DNA of 64,000 nucleotides from Mucilaginibacter gotjawali (GTDB taxonomy: Bacteria; Bacteroidota; Bacteroidia; Sphingobacteriales; Sphingobacteriaceae), in NCBI RefSeq assembly GCF_002355435.1, contig NZ_AP017313.1, positions 496,001 through 560,000 of the forward strand, written 5' to 3'. A program made the translations under genes and the position numbers. The notes below the pieces were generated by a model that was not told the origin of the DNA, searched no databases, and saw nothing but the letters and a program-made list of their open reading frames with translations. This document shows positions 42,032-53,701 of the stretch, one piece after another; position 1 is the first letter of the stretch; each line of letters starts with the position of its first letter.

Positions 42032-43081
42032 ATGGATACCGAAAATATAAAACTTACCCAATACTCGCATGGCGCGGGCTGCGGCTGTAAAATTAGTCCG
42101 GCAATATTGGACACCATATTGCATAGCCCCATCAAACATGCGCCAGATGCCCGTTTGCTGGTGGGTAATGATACCCGCGATGATGCCGCTGTATTCGATC
42201 TGGGCAATGGCACGGCGCTTATCTCCACCACCGACTTTTTTATGCCGATTGTGGATGACGCTTATGATTTCGGCCGCATTGCTTCGGCAAATGCCATCAG
42301 CGATGTATACGCCATGGGCGGCAAACCCGTGCTGGCTATTGCGATATTAGGCTGGCCAATAGACAAGATTCCTGCGGAAGCGGCCCAAAAAGTACTGGAA
42401 GGCTCGCGTGCCGTTTGTGCAGAAGCCGGCATTACTTTAGCAGGCGGCCATAGCATTGATTGCCCGGAACCTGTCTTCGGGCTTGCGGTTAATGGAATTG
42501 TGCAGGTTGAAAATCTTAAACAAAATTCCACGGCTACCGCCGGCTGCCGCTTATACCTCACTAAAGCGTTAGGCGTAGGCATATTAAGCACAGCACAAAA
42601 GCGTGGTGTTTTAAAACCTGAGGATGCCGCCACAGCCCTGCAAAGTATGTGCATGCTCAACAAAATTGGTGAAGTAATGGGTGCCCTGCCCGAAGTAAAA
42701 GCGATGACGGATGTTACCGGCTTCGGCCTGCTGGGCCACCTGGCCGAAATGTGCGAAGGCAGCAACCTGCAGGCTGTGATTGAGTTTGATAAGATCCCCA
42801 AAATTGAAGCCGTTGATGAATACCTTGCCCTGGGCTGTATCCCCGGCGGCACCGTCCGTAACTGGAAAAGCTATGGCCATAAAATAGCGCCACTTACCGA
42901 TCAACAAAAAACCATCCTTGCTGACCCGCAAACCAGCGGCGGCCTTCTCATTGCCGTTGATACCGCTAATCTTGCAGCCTTTGAAGCTTTGCTGCGCGAA
43001 AATGGCGTCGCTGAAAAATGTATTTTGCCTATTGGGTGGCTGGAGGAAAGGGCAGACGAACCGCTCGTAAGGGTGGTATAG
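42032..43081 (+). CDS. selD: Selenide, water dikinase SelD
   Basis: A 349-residue enzyme that makes selenophosphate from selenide and ATP. The active-site block [14 protein letters not shown] has Cys17 and Lys20; the catalytic residue is Cys, not selenocysteine. It also has the [29 protein letters not shown] and [11 protein letters not shown] motifs. Linked to mnmH, the pair points to selenium used for tRNA modification. selA, selB and selC are not in the window, so selenoprotein use cannot be judged. Confidence 0.96.
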   Translation: MDTENIKLTQYSHGAGCGCKISPAILDTILHSPIKHAPDARLLVGNDTRDDAAVFDLGNGTALISTTDFFMPIVDDAYDFGRIASANAISDVYAMGGKPVLAIAILGWPIDKIPAEAAQKVLEGSRAVCAEAGITLAGGHSIDCPEPVFGLAVNGIVQVENLKQNSTATAGCRLYLTKALGVGILSTAQKRGVLKPEDAATALQSMCMLNKIGEVMGALPEVKAMTDVTGFGLLGHLAEMCEGSNLQAVIEFDKIPKIEAVDEYLALGCIPGGTVRNWKSYGHKIAPLTDQQKTILADPQTSGGLLIAVDTANLAAFEALLRENGVAEKCILPIGWLEERADEPLVRVV

Positions 43082-43118
43082 ATTTTTTTGTAATTTTAAT
43101 GGTATAAACTTTTATACG

Positions 43119-43682
43119 TTGACCCAGGAACAATACGATACATCAATAGCCACAAGGGAGTTACATCTAAACGGCTTTTGGGAAAAGTCCAGCCATTTTG
43201 GCCTGCCTTTTTATACGCTGATCTTCCCAGCCACGCTGGTTTTAGCTCATTTATTTGGGTATTTTAAAAGTGATCCGTTGCCTTTTAAAGCGGGGGAAGC
43301 CTGGTTTATTGCCGTGCCGCTGGTATTGGGCTGCCTGTTTTTCTTTATTCAAAAAAGGCGATTGAAGTTTAAGGTCATTCAAACAACTTTAACGCATGAC
43401 CAAATAAAAGCCATTATTGAAAAGGTGGCAGCCCAATTAAAATGGAATGGACATTTTACATCAGCCAAAATTTATGAAGCGACAACCAACCCGGGTTTCT
43501 TTTCGGGCAGTTGGGGCGAACAGATTACGATTCTCCTGCCGGATAACCAGGTTTGGGTCAACAGTATCTGCGACCTTCAAAAACGAAGCTCCGTAGTTTC
43601 CATGGGCCGTAACCGTAAAAATGCGCAAACTATTATTGACCGGATAAAAGCAGCGCAGCAAGGTATAACAGCGTCGGTCTGA
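43119..43682 (+). CDS. Hypothetical membrane protein, TTG start
   Basis: A 187-residue protein with two helices near residues 28-46 and 63-80 and a cytoplasmic C-terminal domain (KVIQTTLTHDQIKAIIEKVA). The frame has no ATG in its early part, so translation most likely begins at TTG 43119. The C-terminal portion with AAQLKWNGHFTSAKIYEATT resembles a small alpha-beta domain; function unknown. It starts 37 bp after selD, but is probably unrelated to selenium. Confidence 0.6.
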   Translation: MTQEQYDTSIATRELHLNGFWEKSSHFGLPFYTLIFPATLVLAHLFGYFKSDPLPFKAGEAWFIAVPLVLGCLFFFIQKRRLKFKVIQTTLTHDQIKAIIEKVAAQLKWNGHFTSAKIYEATTNPGFFSGSWGEQITILLPDNQVWVNSICDLQKRSSVVSMGRNRKNAQTIIDRIKAAQQGITASV

Positions 43683-43778
43683 CAAAAAAATCTCACATCA
43701 CCAAATCATACAATCTCATAAATATTAACACATTTTTCTATATTTATATCACCTCATTTTTCCTGAGCCAAAAACCTC

Positions 43779-44387
43779 ATGGTAGCCTTTAAATATTTAA
43801 GCATTATAATAATTGGTTTTTATGTTTTTGCCCAATTATTTTCTATTGTTCCGCAATTGAAGGGGCCTCAAACTATTACGGTTTATAAAGAAAATAATCT
43901 GGATACTACTGCTTATATAAAGGGGTATAAAACAGCAGATACCAAAGTGGAGGTGTTCGATGTGAAGGTGACGCCCAATAGTTTTTGGGATCGCCTTTTA
44001 CTGACCCACCAGGATGAAAACATAATGGTCGATATTTTAAAAGCAGCATGCGGCATGGCATTCGCCTGGTATTTTTTTAAGCTTAAATATGACAATGTTT
44101 TTTCAAAAAGAAGCTTGAATTTGTTTTGGCTTGCGCTTTCTCTTTGTGTGATGATTTTTTTAGCGTTGAGCATCGGTCAAGACCACACATCGGATTTCTA
44201 TTGCGCACTTTTCCTTGCAAAAGGTGGCGATGAACTAACAAAGTATGACTTTCAACGCCAACTTATCAGGAATACAACTCAGCATGATTTGTGGATATAC
44301 ATGTGGGTGCCAATGATCATACTAAACTTTTATAAGGCCTTTAAACTGCACCACGAGGGAAAATCGGAGGAAGAAATGTTTTGGTAG
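43779..44387 (+). CDS. Hypothetical membrane protein
   Basis: A 202-residue protein with an N-terminal helix (ISIIIIGFYVFAQLF-like, residues 5-25), a periplasmic stretch to about 85, and further helices near 88-101, 114-133 and 172-186. It ends with an acidic tail HHEGKSEEEMFW. I see no family motif. It converges with the MacB-type operon, with a word-array repeat between. Confidence 0.6.
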   Translation: MVAFKYLSIIIIGFYVFAQLFSIVPQLKGPQTITVYKENNLDTTAYIKGYKTADTKVEVFDVKVTPNSFWDRLLLTHQDENIMVDILKAACGMAFAWYFFKLKYDNVFSKRSLNLFWLALSLCVMIFLALSIGQDHTSDFYCALFLAKGGDELTKYDFQRQLIRNTTQHDLWIYMWVPMIILNFYKAFKLHHEGKSEEEMFW

Positions 44388-44415
44388 AAATTAGGCAAAA
44401 AGATCGCTAAATACT

Positions 44416-44497
44416 ATTCCGCATTCGGCCTTCCGCAATCCGCATTCAAAATAAATCAAAAATAATTCCGAAATCGAAATTCCGCAATCCGAAATCG
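44416..44497. repeat. Direct pair of CCGCATT-word arrays between convergent genes
   Basis: The left array (44416-44448) reads ATTCCGCATTCGGCCTTCCG and further CCGCATT words; the right array (44464-44497) reads AATTCCGAAATCGAAATTCC followed by GCAATCCGAAATCG. Both carry TTCCGCAATCCG in the same direction, unlike the inverted pairs elsewhere. It lies between convergent genes. Confidence 0.65.
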
Positions 44498-44502
44498 CTC
44501 CA

Positions 44503-45723
44503 TCATTCATACCTCAAAGCCTCAATCGGATCGAGCCTGGAAGCTTTTTGTGCTGGATAATAGCCAAAGAAAATACCGGTAAGGGCGCAAACAACAAAGG
44601 ATAACAATACCGAAGAGTTGGAAACTACTGTTGGCCATTTGAGTAACAGGGTTACCAGCCAGGTAGACAGAAAACCCAGCAGCACACCTATAACCCCGCC
44701 GGTTAAACTGATCAAAATTGCTTCCATCAAAAACTGCAGCAATATATCCTTGCCCCGGGCGCCTATAGACATACGAAGCCCGATCTCGCGGGTACGTTCT
44801 GTTACTGATACATACATAATGTTCATAATCCCGATACCGCCGATCACCAGGGAGATGCCGGCAATAACTGTTAATAAAACGGTAAGCAGACCGCTGGTGG
44901 AACTGAGCGTGGCGATCAGTTCCTGCTGGGTACGTACGGTAAAGTCATTGTCCTCCGCGTTAGTTAAACGGTGGGAGGTCCGCAGTACCCTGGTCATTTC
45001 GCTCACAGCCGAATCGGTAACCGACTCATCAACTGCCGAAGCGTAGATGTTTTGGTAATAGATGGTAGCGAGAATACGCTTTTGTACCGATGTATAGGGT
45101 GCGATTAATATATCGTCCTGGTCTTGCCCGAAGGCGTTGAAACCTTTGGCGCTTAACACGCCGATAACCTGGAATGGGATATTACCGAAACGGATCACCT
45201 TGCCGATGGGGTTTTCGCCGTTCGGGAAAAGGTTATCAATAACCGTTTGCCCTATCAAACAAACTTTGGCAGAGGTTAAAACATCATTGTCGCTGAAGGC
45301 GATACCATCCCTAATGGTTAATTTACGAATGTCGAGATACTCTGGCGCTACGCCGGCCATGGTTGTAGGCCAGTTAAGCGCACCATTGATGGACTGTCCT
45401 TTAGCGGAAACCGAGGGCGATACTTCTGTAATATAAACCGGGTTAGCCTTTAGGGCGACAATATCTTTAATGGTAAGCGTTTGGAAACTGCTCCCCGCTA
45501 TTTTTACGCCGCCGGTTAAATTACTCGCCGCCTGTACGGTGATCATATTGGTGCCCATCTTCGATAGCTGGTCGTGAATGCTTTGTTTCGACCCCTGGCC
45601 GATAGCCACCATCGCGATAACCGCCGCCACCCCGATAATAATACCAAGCATGGTTAACAAGGCTCTCAGCTTGTTTCGCTGCAGCGCCTTTAAAGCAATC
45701 CGTATCAGGTTAATTAAACTCAT
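44503..45723 (-). CDS. MacB-type ABC transporter permease
   Basis: A 406-residue permease of the MacB/FtsX type. The N-terminal helix LRALLTMLGIIIGVAAVIAM is followed by a MacB periplasmic core domain (about 50-245) and three C-terminal FtsX helices (about 275-300, 325-355, 365-390; GLRMSIGARGKDILLQFLME). It is the last gene of a minus-strand operon TolC - MacA-like adaptor - ATPase - permease, a tripartite efflux system. It lies 92 bp after the ATPase gene, a gap filled by a word array. Confidence 0.93.
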   Translation of the reverse strand: MSLINLIRIALKALQRNKLRALLTMLGIIIGVAAVIAMVAIGQGSKQSIHDQLSKMGTNMITVQAASNLTGGVKIAGSSFQTLTIKDIVALKANPVYITEVSPSVSAKGQSINGALNWPTTMAGVAPEYLDIRKLTIRDGIAFSDNDVLTSAKVCLIGQTVIDNLFPNGENPIGKVIRFGNIPFQVIGVLSAKGFNAFGQDQDDILIAPYTSVQKRILATIYYQNIYASAVDESVTDSAVSEMTRVLRTSHRLTNAEDNDFTVRTQQELIATLSSTSGLLTVLLTVIAGISLVIGGIGIMNIMYVSVTERTREIGLRMSIGARGKDILLQFLMEAILISLTGGVIGVLLGFLSTWLVTLLLKWPTVVSNSSVLLSFVVCALTGIFFGYYPAQKASRLDPIEALRYE

Positions 45724-45727
45724 CCTT

Positions 45728-45818
45728 TTTGGTCATTTCTCATTGGGTCATTATGTCATTGAGTCGTTGGGGAGGTTTGATAAATGCAACCATTCACTAA
45801 TTCACCAACTCACTATTA
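45728..45818. repeat. Word-array repeat inside the efflux operon
   Basis: GTCATTTCTCATTGGGTCAT and following TATGTCATTGAGTCGTTG form a ~8-nt word array from 45730 on. A CATTCACTAATTCACCAAC-like array with related inverse words follows near 45790-45810. They separate the ATPase and permease genes. Confidence 0.5.
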
Positions 45819-46565
45819 ATAATCATCTGTATGCGGCAAGTTTTTCAACACTTCCGCTGCCGAACGTTTATCTGCTATCTGAAAGTCTTTTTGTATTCTG
45901 CCATCACGTAACTGTATAGTACGGCTGCTAAAGGAAGCAATGTCCGGTTCGTGCGTTACAAACACAATGGTTTTTCCCTGGTGACTGTTCAGTTCCTGCA
46001 TCAGGGCCATGATCTCGTAGGATGTACGGCTGTCAAGGTTGCCGGTGGCTTCGTCTGCCAGTATCATTACCGGCTCGTTAACCAGGGCTCTTGCTATCGC
46101 AACCCGCTGCTGCTGCCCGCCGGAAAGCTGGCTTGGGGTGTGGTCCATCCGCTCGGCTAGTTTTACCGATTCTAAAGCATGCATAGCCCTTTCGCGGCGC
46201 TCAACGGCACTTACCTCTTTGTTGTACAGTAGAGGCAACTCCACATTTTCAAGCGCGGTAGTACGCGGTAACAGGTTATATGATTGAAAAACAAAACCAA
46301 TTTTATGATTGCGCAATTGGGCCAGTTCGTCACGCGATAAACTTTTAACGTCTACACCATCCAAAAAATAATCGCCGATGGACGGTTTATCCAGGCATCC
46401 CAAAATATTCAATAAAGTTGTTTTACCCGACCCGCTGCTGCCCATAATGGTAACAAACTCGCCGGCCAGTACGTCAAAGGTAACTCCCCGCAGGGCATGT
46501 ACCGTTTCGCTGCCCATTATGAAATCGCGTTTCAAATCCTTTATTTCTAATATCTTTTTGCTCAT
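45816..46565 (-). CDS. MacB/LolD-type ABC transporter ATP-binding protein
   Basis: A 249-residue ATPase. Walker A is [11 protein letters not shown], the signature is [15 protein letters not shown], Walker B is [13 protein letters not shown] and the H-loop is VFVTHEPD. The close relation to LolD/MacB ATPases and the downstream MacB-type permease indicate a mechanotransmission-type efflux pump. The start overlaps the adaptor gene by 4 bp (46562-46565). Confidence 0.93.
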   Translation of the reverse strand: MSKKILEIKDLKRDFIMGSETVHALRGVTFDVLAGEFVTIMGSSGSGKTTLLNILGCLDKPSIGDYFLDGVDVKSLSRDELAQLRNHKIGFVFQSYNLLPRTTALENVELPLLYNKEVSAVERRERAMHALESVKLAERMDHTPSQLSGGQQQRVAIARALVNEPVMILADEATGNLDSRTSYEIMALMQELNSHQGKTIVFVTHEPDIASFSSRTIQLRDGRIQKDFQIADKRSAAEVLKNLPHTDDY

Positions 46566-47842
46566 CGCGTTCTGCCGCCTCCTGATGGCCGTTTTGGCAT
46601 AAACGGGCTGCCGCCAACCGATGCCGCCCCCGAGCCTTTAGCCCCACCATTGATGCCCACCGCCACCTGGTCGTTTTCTGTTAAGCCGGACAATACTTCA
46701 ACCGAAGTATTGTCGTTCAGGCCTATCTCTATTCTTTTTTGTACCAGTTTGGTTCCCTGCAATATCCACACCGATGCTTTTTGTTTAACTACGCCCGAAG
46801 TATCGCTCCGGCTTTTGGCGGTATGCGAAACCTGGCTGCTAGCATTGGTTCCGGCAGCGCCGGCTGCTTTGCGTTTGCTTTTTTTGCTAACACGCCCTTC
46901 AATCTGGTAGTTCGCCATCAATGAAGAATCCGGGGCAAAAGCGAGCGCTTTTGATGGAATGAGCATAGCATTGTTAACTTCTTTTGTATAGATGATGATA
47001 TTGGCCGTCATCCCCGGTTTTAGTTTCATATCGTCATTCGGCGCGTTGATAATGGTGGTATAGTTAACCACATTTGCTGATACCGTGGGATGCAGGCGTA
47101 TTTCGGTTACCTTTCCGCCAAACCGGTCGTTAATAAAAGCATCTACAGTAAACGATGCCCGGTCACCGGCTTTTACATCGCCTATATCTGCTTCATCTAC
47201 GTTGGCCTGCACTTCCATTTTGGTGATATCTTTGGCGATGATGAACAGGGTAGGGGTGCTGAAACTTGCCGCCACCGTTTGCCCGATACTGATGCTGCGG
47301 TTCAGGATCACTCCGTCAATCGGCGAATAAATATCTGCATAGGATAAATTTTTTTGCGCCAGCCGTACCTGTGCCTGCGCGCTGGCAACGCCTGCTTGCG
47401 CCGCGTTATAGGTATTCAGCGCACTGTCAAAATCAGCCTTGCTGATGGCCTCCGCTTTAAACAAGGTGTTTTGCCGCTCGTAATTGTTTTTTGCAAACAA
47501 CAACTGGCTTTGCGCATTTTGCAAAACGCCTTTATACTGATCGAGCGTAGCCTGCAGCAATGATTTATCCAGTTGCGCCAAAAGTTCGCCTTTTTTTACT
47601 TTCGAATTGAAATCGACATATAAAGAACTGATGATGCCTGATACCTGGGTGCCCACAGTCACGGTATCAACCGGTTCAATTCTACCTGTAGCGGTAACAC
47701 TTTGGGCGATATAACCATAAACCGGTTTTTGTGTTACTACCGTTGCCGGAATTTCTTTTGTGCGAAAAAATATGACCCAAACCAGTACTATGGCTATCAA
47801 TACCACCGCAACGACAAGGATTTTTTTTACTATTGGTTTCAT
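46562..47842 (-). CDS. MacA-like periplasmic adaptor (membrane fusion protein)
   Basis: A 426-residue HlyD/MacA-family protein with one N-terminal helix (about residues 7-27; ILVVAVVLIAIVLVWVIFF). Then come a split biotinyl-lipoyl domain (GYIAQSVTATGRIEPVDTVT, GVILNRSISIGQTV), an alpha-hairpin at about 95-165 and beta-barrel domains. It links the inner-membrane MacB complex to TolC. The end is Gly/Pro/Arg-rich. It overlaps the ATPase gene and lies 11 bp after the TolC-family gene. Confidence 0.93.
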   Translation of the reverse strand: MKPIVKKILVVAVVLIAIVLVWVIFFRTKEIPATVVTQKPVYGYIAQSVTATGRIEPVDTVTVGTQVSGIISSLYVDFNSKVKKGELLAQLDKSLLQATLDQYKGVLQNAQSQLLFAKNNYERQNTLFKAEAISKADFDSALNTYNAAQAGVASAQAQVRLAQKNLSYADIYSPIDGVILNRSISIGQTVAASFSTPTLFIIAKDITKMEVQANVDEADIGDVKAGDRASFTVDAFINDRFGGKVTEIRLHPTVSANVVNYTTIINAPNDDMKLKPGMTANIIIYTKEVNNAMLIPSKALAFAPDSSLMANYQIEGRVSKKSKRKAAGAAGTNASSQVSHTAKSRSDTSGVVKQKASVWILQGTKLVQKRIEIGLNDNTSVEVLSGLTENDQVAVGINGGAKGSGAASVGGSPFMPKRPSGGGRTR

Positions 47843-47853
47843 GATAGCCCGTT

Positions 47854-49203
47854 TTAAAGTTTAATAGGTATTCCTCTGTAAAAATCATAGATCTTCAGGG
47901 TAAGTAATTCGTTATATTTTGCCTGTATAAAGGCCTGCTGTGCTTGTATAAAAAGGTTTTTTTGTACCGAATAATCCACCGTGTTGATAGCGCCCACCTT
48001 TAGTTGTTCGGTAGCAATGCGGTAGCCCTCCTTATTGAAATTATATTGCTGCAATGCGGCATCGTACTGGCTTTTGGCGTTAGTCACATTCAGGTAAGCG
48101 CGCTCAACTGATTGTGATAAGGTGATCCGGGTGTTTTTTAAGTTGAGGTCGGCCTGGTCCACGTTTATTTTAGCTTCTTCTACCTGGGTTTTTACCACCC
48201 TCCTGGTAAAAATGGGTACCGAAAGCGTAAGCCCTACTTCCTGGTTAAAGTTGTTGTTCAACTGGTAAGGCAAACTCCCCTGGCCGGTACTATAGCTGGT
48301 ATTAAGCGCGCCACCTGCCGATAAAACGGGCTTGTAACCGGCCTTTGCTATATCCACGCCATATTGCGCAATTTTTACACCCAGTTCGCTGCTTTTTACT
48401 TCGGGGCGGTTTTGCAGGGCCGTTTGCTCAACAGTTTTAAATGCCGTAACCGTATCAATTGGTACAATGGTATCGGGCTTTATAATGTCGAAATTTACAT
48501 CGCTGGTTAAAAGCAGCAATTGTTTTAGGGTGAGGAGATCGCCCTTTTCGGTGTTTTTTGCATTGATAAGCGTAAACTGGTCGGTTGATTGCTGCGCCTG
48601 CAGTTGGATAAGTGCATAACGGGCCACCGCCCCTACATCATATTTCTGCTGTTCCAGTTTTACCTGGGTTGCAGATGTGTTCACCAAATCGGTATCATAA
48701 ATAATATTTTCCTTATCCAGCAAAACAGCCAGGTAAGCCTGCGTAATTTGCAGGGTGATATCATTTTCCTGTTGTATAATACTCAGGTTGGCCGATTCAA
48801 CCGAAAGGTTGGCCTGCTGAATGGTGTTATTAATTAAATTGCCATTGTACAAGGTTACCGATGAATTTAAACTATATGACCCCGAAGCGCTAAGCCCGGA
48901 GCCGCCGCCAGTCCCCGTCGCCGGATCGTAACTCCCCGCATTTTGATGACTAAAGTTTTGTGTAGCACTGCCGCTTAAATTTGGCAGCCTGGCAGCCTTT
49001 GCCAGTAAGTATTGCTGCTGACTGGTTAACAGCGACAAACGGTAGGTGTTGATCAAGATGTTGTTCTTTTTTGCGTAGTCAATGCATTTTGCCAGGTCCC
49101 AGTTTATGGTAGTGCCCATAAGGGTACTGTCCTGCGCAAAAAGGTTGTTGAAACAGGCCAGGAGCAACACCAGCGATAAAAGAAATTTTGGTTTTAACGG
49201 CAT
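47854..49203 (-). CDS. TolC family outer-membrane efflux protein
   Basis: A 449-residue outer-membrane channel protein. A signal peptide (to LFAQ, about residue 24) precedes two OEP repeats with long helices (ISKNNILINTYRLSLLTSQQ-like near 40-65, LSVESANLSIIQQENDITLQ near 130-150, VAYLNVTNAKSQYDAALQQY near 370-390). It would form the outer-membrane exit duct of the tripartite pump encoded downstream. First gene of the four-gene operon. The 258-bp gap upstream to 49461 holds only the terminator of the gene beyond. Confidence 0.93.
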   Translation of the reverse strand: MPLKPKFLLSLVLLLACFNNLFAQDSTLMGTTINWDLAKCIDYAKKNNILINTYRLSLLTSQQQYLLAKAARLPNLSGSATQNFSHQNAGSYDPATGTGGGSGLSASGSYSLNSSVTLYNGNLINNTIQQANLSVESANLSIIQQENDITLQITQAYLAVLLDKENIIYDTDLVNTSATQVKLEQQKYDVGAVARYALIQLQAQQSTDQFTLINAKNTEKGDLLTLKQLLLLTSDVNFDIIKPDTIVPIDTVTAFKTVEQTALQNRPEVKSSELGVKIAQYGVDIAKAGYKPVLSAGGALNTSYSTGQGSLPYQLNNNFNQEVGLTLSVPIFTRRVVKTQVEEAKINVDQADLNLKNTRITLSQSVERAYLNVTNAKSQYDAALQQYNFNKEGYRIATEQLKVGAINTVDYSVQKNLFIQAQQAFIQAKYNELLTLKIYDFYRGIPIKL

Positions 49204-49389
49204 AGTTTTAACCCGTACCGGGAATTGTTTAAAGGTATCAAATGAGGAACAAATATTTTATGATTTAGTTTGTAAAATATTTGATTGACTGCAAGTTATA
49301 ATAAATTACAACCCCGGAGAAGATAACCCGGGAACATCATTTCAGCCACTTAAACAGGCGCGTTAAAAGAAATCGCTAAAAAAATAAAA

Positions 49390-49428
49390 GGCTTGAAATG
49401 GAACTATTTTGCAGTTCAATTTCAAGCC
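49390..49428 (-). terminator. Hairpin terminator of the small membrane gene
   Basis: GGCTTGAAATGGAACT (49390-49405) pairs with AGTTCAATTTCAAGCC (49413-49428), one mismatch, 7-nt loop. On the minus strand it is followed by TTTTATTTTTTT, a classic intrinsic terminator. Confidence 0.8.
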
Positions 49429-49461
49429 CGTTGATATGGTGATACAGAAAGGATGAGCCTG

Positions 49462-49836
49462 CTAAATAAAGGCAAAAACGCTTTGTGCAAAGTTCCCTAG
49501 CAGAGGCATCGGCTTTTCTTCCGAATTGGTTGCCGCATTTAGCCCGATTACCCAAAAAGTAAGGAAGACCAGTGTTATCACTATTTTTAACAGGTAAATA
49601 GTAAAGATACCGGAGGATTGCACGAAGGTATGCGACACCAGGGTCAAGCCAAACCAAATGGCCAGGTAAGTAAGATATAAAAACAAGGTTTGCCTTAAGT
49701 GAAAAGCGCTTAAAGTGTTTTTATTAGGTTGATGAAAGCCGAAATACCCGATAGACCATCCTATCACAAAGAAATAACTCACCATCCCTGCGGTTCTGCC
49801 GCCATCCTCAATTCCAAAAAGATATTTACGATCCAT
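49462..49836 (-). CDS. Small hypothetical membrane protein
   Basis: A 124-residue protein with about three helices (near residues 20-40, 52-72 and 82-105), starting MDRKYLFGIEDGGRTAGMVS. This start and size recall DUF4870-like small membrane proteins. The start ATG 49836 is chosen; an ATG at 49860 would add MLIKKIYY, which is less natural. Function unknown. It ends in its own terminator. Confidence 0.65.
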   Translation of the reverse strand: MDRKYLFGIEDGGRTAGMVSYFFVIGWSIGYFGFHQPNKNTLSAFHLRQTLFLYLTYLAIWFGLTLVSHTFVQSSGIFTIYLLKIVITLVFLTFWVIGLNAATNSEEKPMPLLGNFAQSVFAFI

Positions 49837-50151
49837 GTAATAGATTTTTTTTATAAGCACTTTTACGGAGGAAAGACTCTAATTGTTTCTGAAAATTCGG
49901 GTTATTGAAAAACGGATTTTTTTCAGGGGATTTGTATTGACAACTGGTACCATTCAATTTTTTCCTGTTAATTTTTTTGCGAAGCCGGTTTTGTTGCTTT
50001 TCTCTTCACATTGTGGAATAACTCAACAATTATAAAACGTTTTCAATTTTATAAGTTATTGATTATGTGTGTAATGTAGTGTTTTGTGTTTTCTGGCATC
50101 GTTTTGTTCATTGTTATTGAAATTAGTTAAACATAAAACAAACAAGAAACT

Positions 50152-50313
50152 ATGAAAAAGCTATTTACAGTGCTGATGTTATCAGCTTTTACTTTCGGAA
50201 CTTTTGCCGCAACTGCTCACACTGCTATGCAGCAAGACACCTCAAAGCATAAAAAATCAAAAAGTGATACCACCAAAAAACCAATGAAGAAGGATTCCAC
50301 CAAACATTCCTGA
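50152..50313 (+). CDS. Small exported Lys/Thr/Asp-rich protein
   Basis: A 53-residue protein. A signal peptide, MKKLFTVLMLSAFTFGTFAA with TAHTA cleavage region, is followed by a highly charged 28-residue mature part rich in KK, DTTKK and DST motifs (DTSKHKKSKSDTTKKPMKKD). No paralogue is in the window. It has its own terminator, so it is probably a real gene. The mature peptide may be disordered and may bind anionic polymer or metal; this is speculation. The 291 bp upstream hold no other gene. Confidence 0.7.
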   Translation: MKKLFTVLMLSAFTFGTFAATAHTAMQQDTSKHKKSKSDTTKKPMKKDSTKHS

Positions 50314-50354
50314 AAGTAGTCCATCTTTTAAACAAGGCTTTTCAACGGGCCTTT

Positions 50355-50391
50355 AAAAAAGCTTTTAGATCAGTTTTCTAAAGGCTTTTTT
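50355..50391 (+). terminator. Terminator of the small exported protein gene
   Basis: AAAAAGCTTTTAGA pairs with TCTAAAGGCTTTTT across ~8 nt, followed by T-rich sequence; one G-U type pair. Confidence 0.75.
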
Positions 50392-50609
50392 GTTGAAAAT
50401 GAGGAACTGCTCTTCCGGCCTGCCTGATGCCGTCTGCGGTTCGTTTTTTCACACCTATTATCAAAAAATTATAGCTAAAATATTCCTTTGATGGTGGCCT
50501 GTTTGCCTCTATGCATATTCTCTGCAGTATTTTTTTAGCGGTTTTTAACCCCTCCAAATAATTTGCATGTAAAATTTATTCGAAACAACCCAAAGGCTTA
50601 TACAACTGT

Positions 50610-50617
50610 TATATTTG
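50610..50617 (+). promoter_or_regulatory. -7 promoter box TATATTTG upstream of katG
   Basis: TATATTTG is a full TAnnTTTG match, 137 nt before the katG start. The 363-bp gap 50392-50754 shows no other feature; no OxyR-type site could be recognised. Confidence 0.4.
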
Positions 50618-50751
50618 AATGAGGTTTAAGCCAATTTCGTGCTGTCTTTACCATCAATACCCGGAAGTGGGGTTGGTTGGAACTGTGCAAAAAATTAATT
50701 GACCGGTTAATGCTATTATCCTAAATTAGAAACTCAAAACCAATCTACTGA

Positions 50752-52983
<2,232 letters not shown>

Positions 52984-53002
52984 TTGGTACTTTATTTTTT
53001 TT

Positions 53003-53033
53003 AAAGGCGGTACGGTAACGTGCCGCTTTTTTT
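53003..53033 (+). terminator. katG terminator hairpin
   Basis: GCGGTACG pairs with CGTGCCGC (one G-U), loop GTAA, followed by TTTTTTT. Confidence 0.8.
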
Positions 53034-53259
53034 ATGGTTATTTCATCGTACAAACCATTTAAATAAATGGCGCATTTATTTCCCGATCTATGTTTTGCCC
53101 AACCCTGTTTATTCAACGTCAATCAACGTTTTTGCCTGCCTTATTTTGTAGCACCAGGCAAATGAAATATAATTTAATGTAGTGTCTTTGACAAATTGGA
53201 AATCAATCTAAACAAATGCAGAACATGCGAGTTATTAGGGAATAAAAAAAATCACATCT

Positions 53260-53688
53260 ATGGAACATAGTAAAAATTGGCACGAAAAACACAGAGAAGC
53301 ATCGAAATTCGGACAGCGCCTTGCCGATACTGTCGCAAGCGGCATGGGCTCCTGGCGCTTCATCATCATACAAACAGCCATCGTTGGTGCCTGGATGTTG
53401 CTAAATGTTGTGGGTTTTATGCGCCATTGGGACGTCTATCCGTTCATCCTGTTAAACCTGTTGTTTTCCACCCAGGCTGCGTATGCCGCGCCGATCATCA
53501 TGATGGCACAGAACCGCCAGAGCGAACGTGACCGCCACCACGCCGAACAGGATTACAGGACCAATTTAGAAGCAAAAAAAGAGATAGAGTTACTTATAGA
53601 AAGATTAAACGTCATCGAGATTGAAAAACTGGATAAAATACTGGAACTGTTGCAAGTGGACAAGCACGAAAAAAAGAAAACAGTTTAA
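53260..53688 (+). CDS. DUF1003 membrane protein
   Basis: A 142-residue protein of the DUF1003 family: FGQRLADTVASGMGSWRFII, two helices (about residues 33-56 and 66-86; AWMLLNVVGF, PFILLNLLFSTQAAYAAPII) and MMAQNRQSERDRHHAEQDYR. It ends in a charged coiled coil (EAKKEIELLIERLNVIEIEK). The exact function is unknown. It starts about 275 bp after katG and is followed 13 bp later by a DUF72 gene, likely cotranscribed. Confidence 0.92.
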   Translation: MEHSKNWHEKHREASKFGQRLADTVASGMGSWRFIIIQTAIVGAWMLLNVVGFMRHWDVYPFILLNLLFSTQAAYAAPIIMMAQNRQSERDRHHAEQDYRTNLEAKKEIELLIERLNVIEIEKLDKILELLQVDKHEKKKTV

Positions 53689-53701
53689 GATTTAACGCCA
53701 G

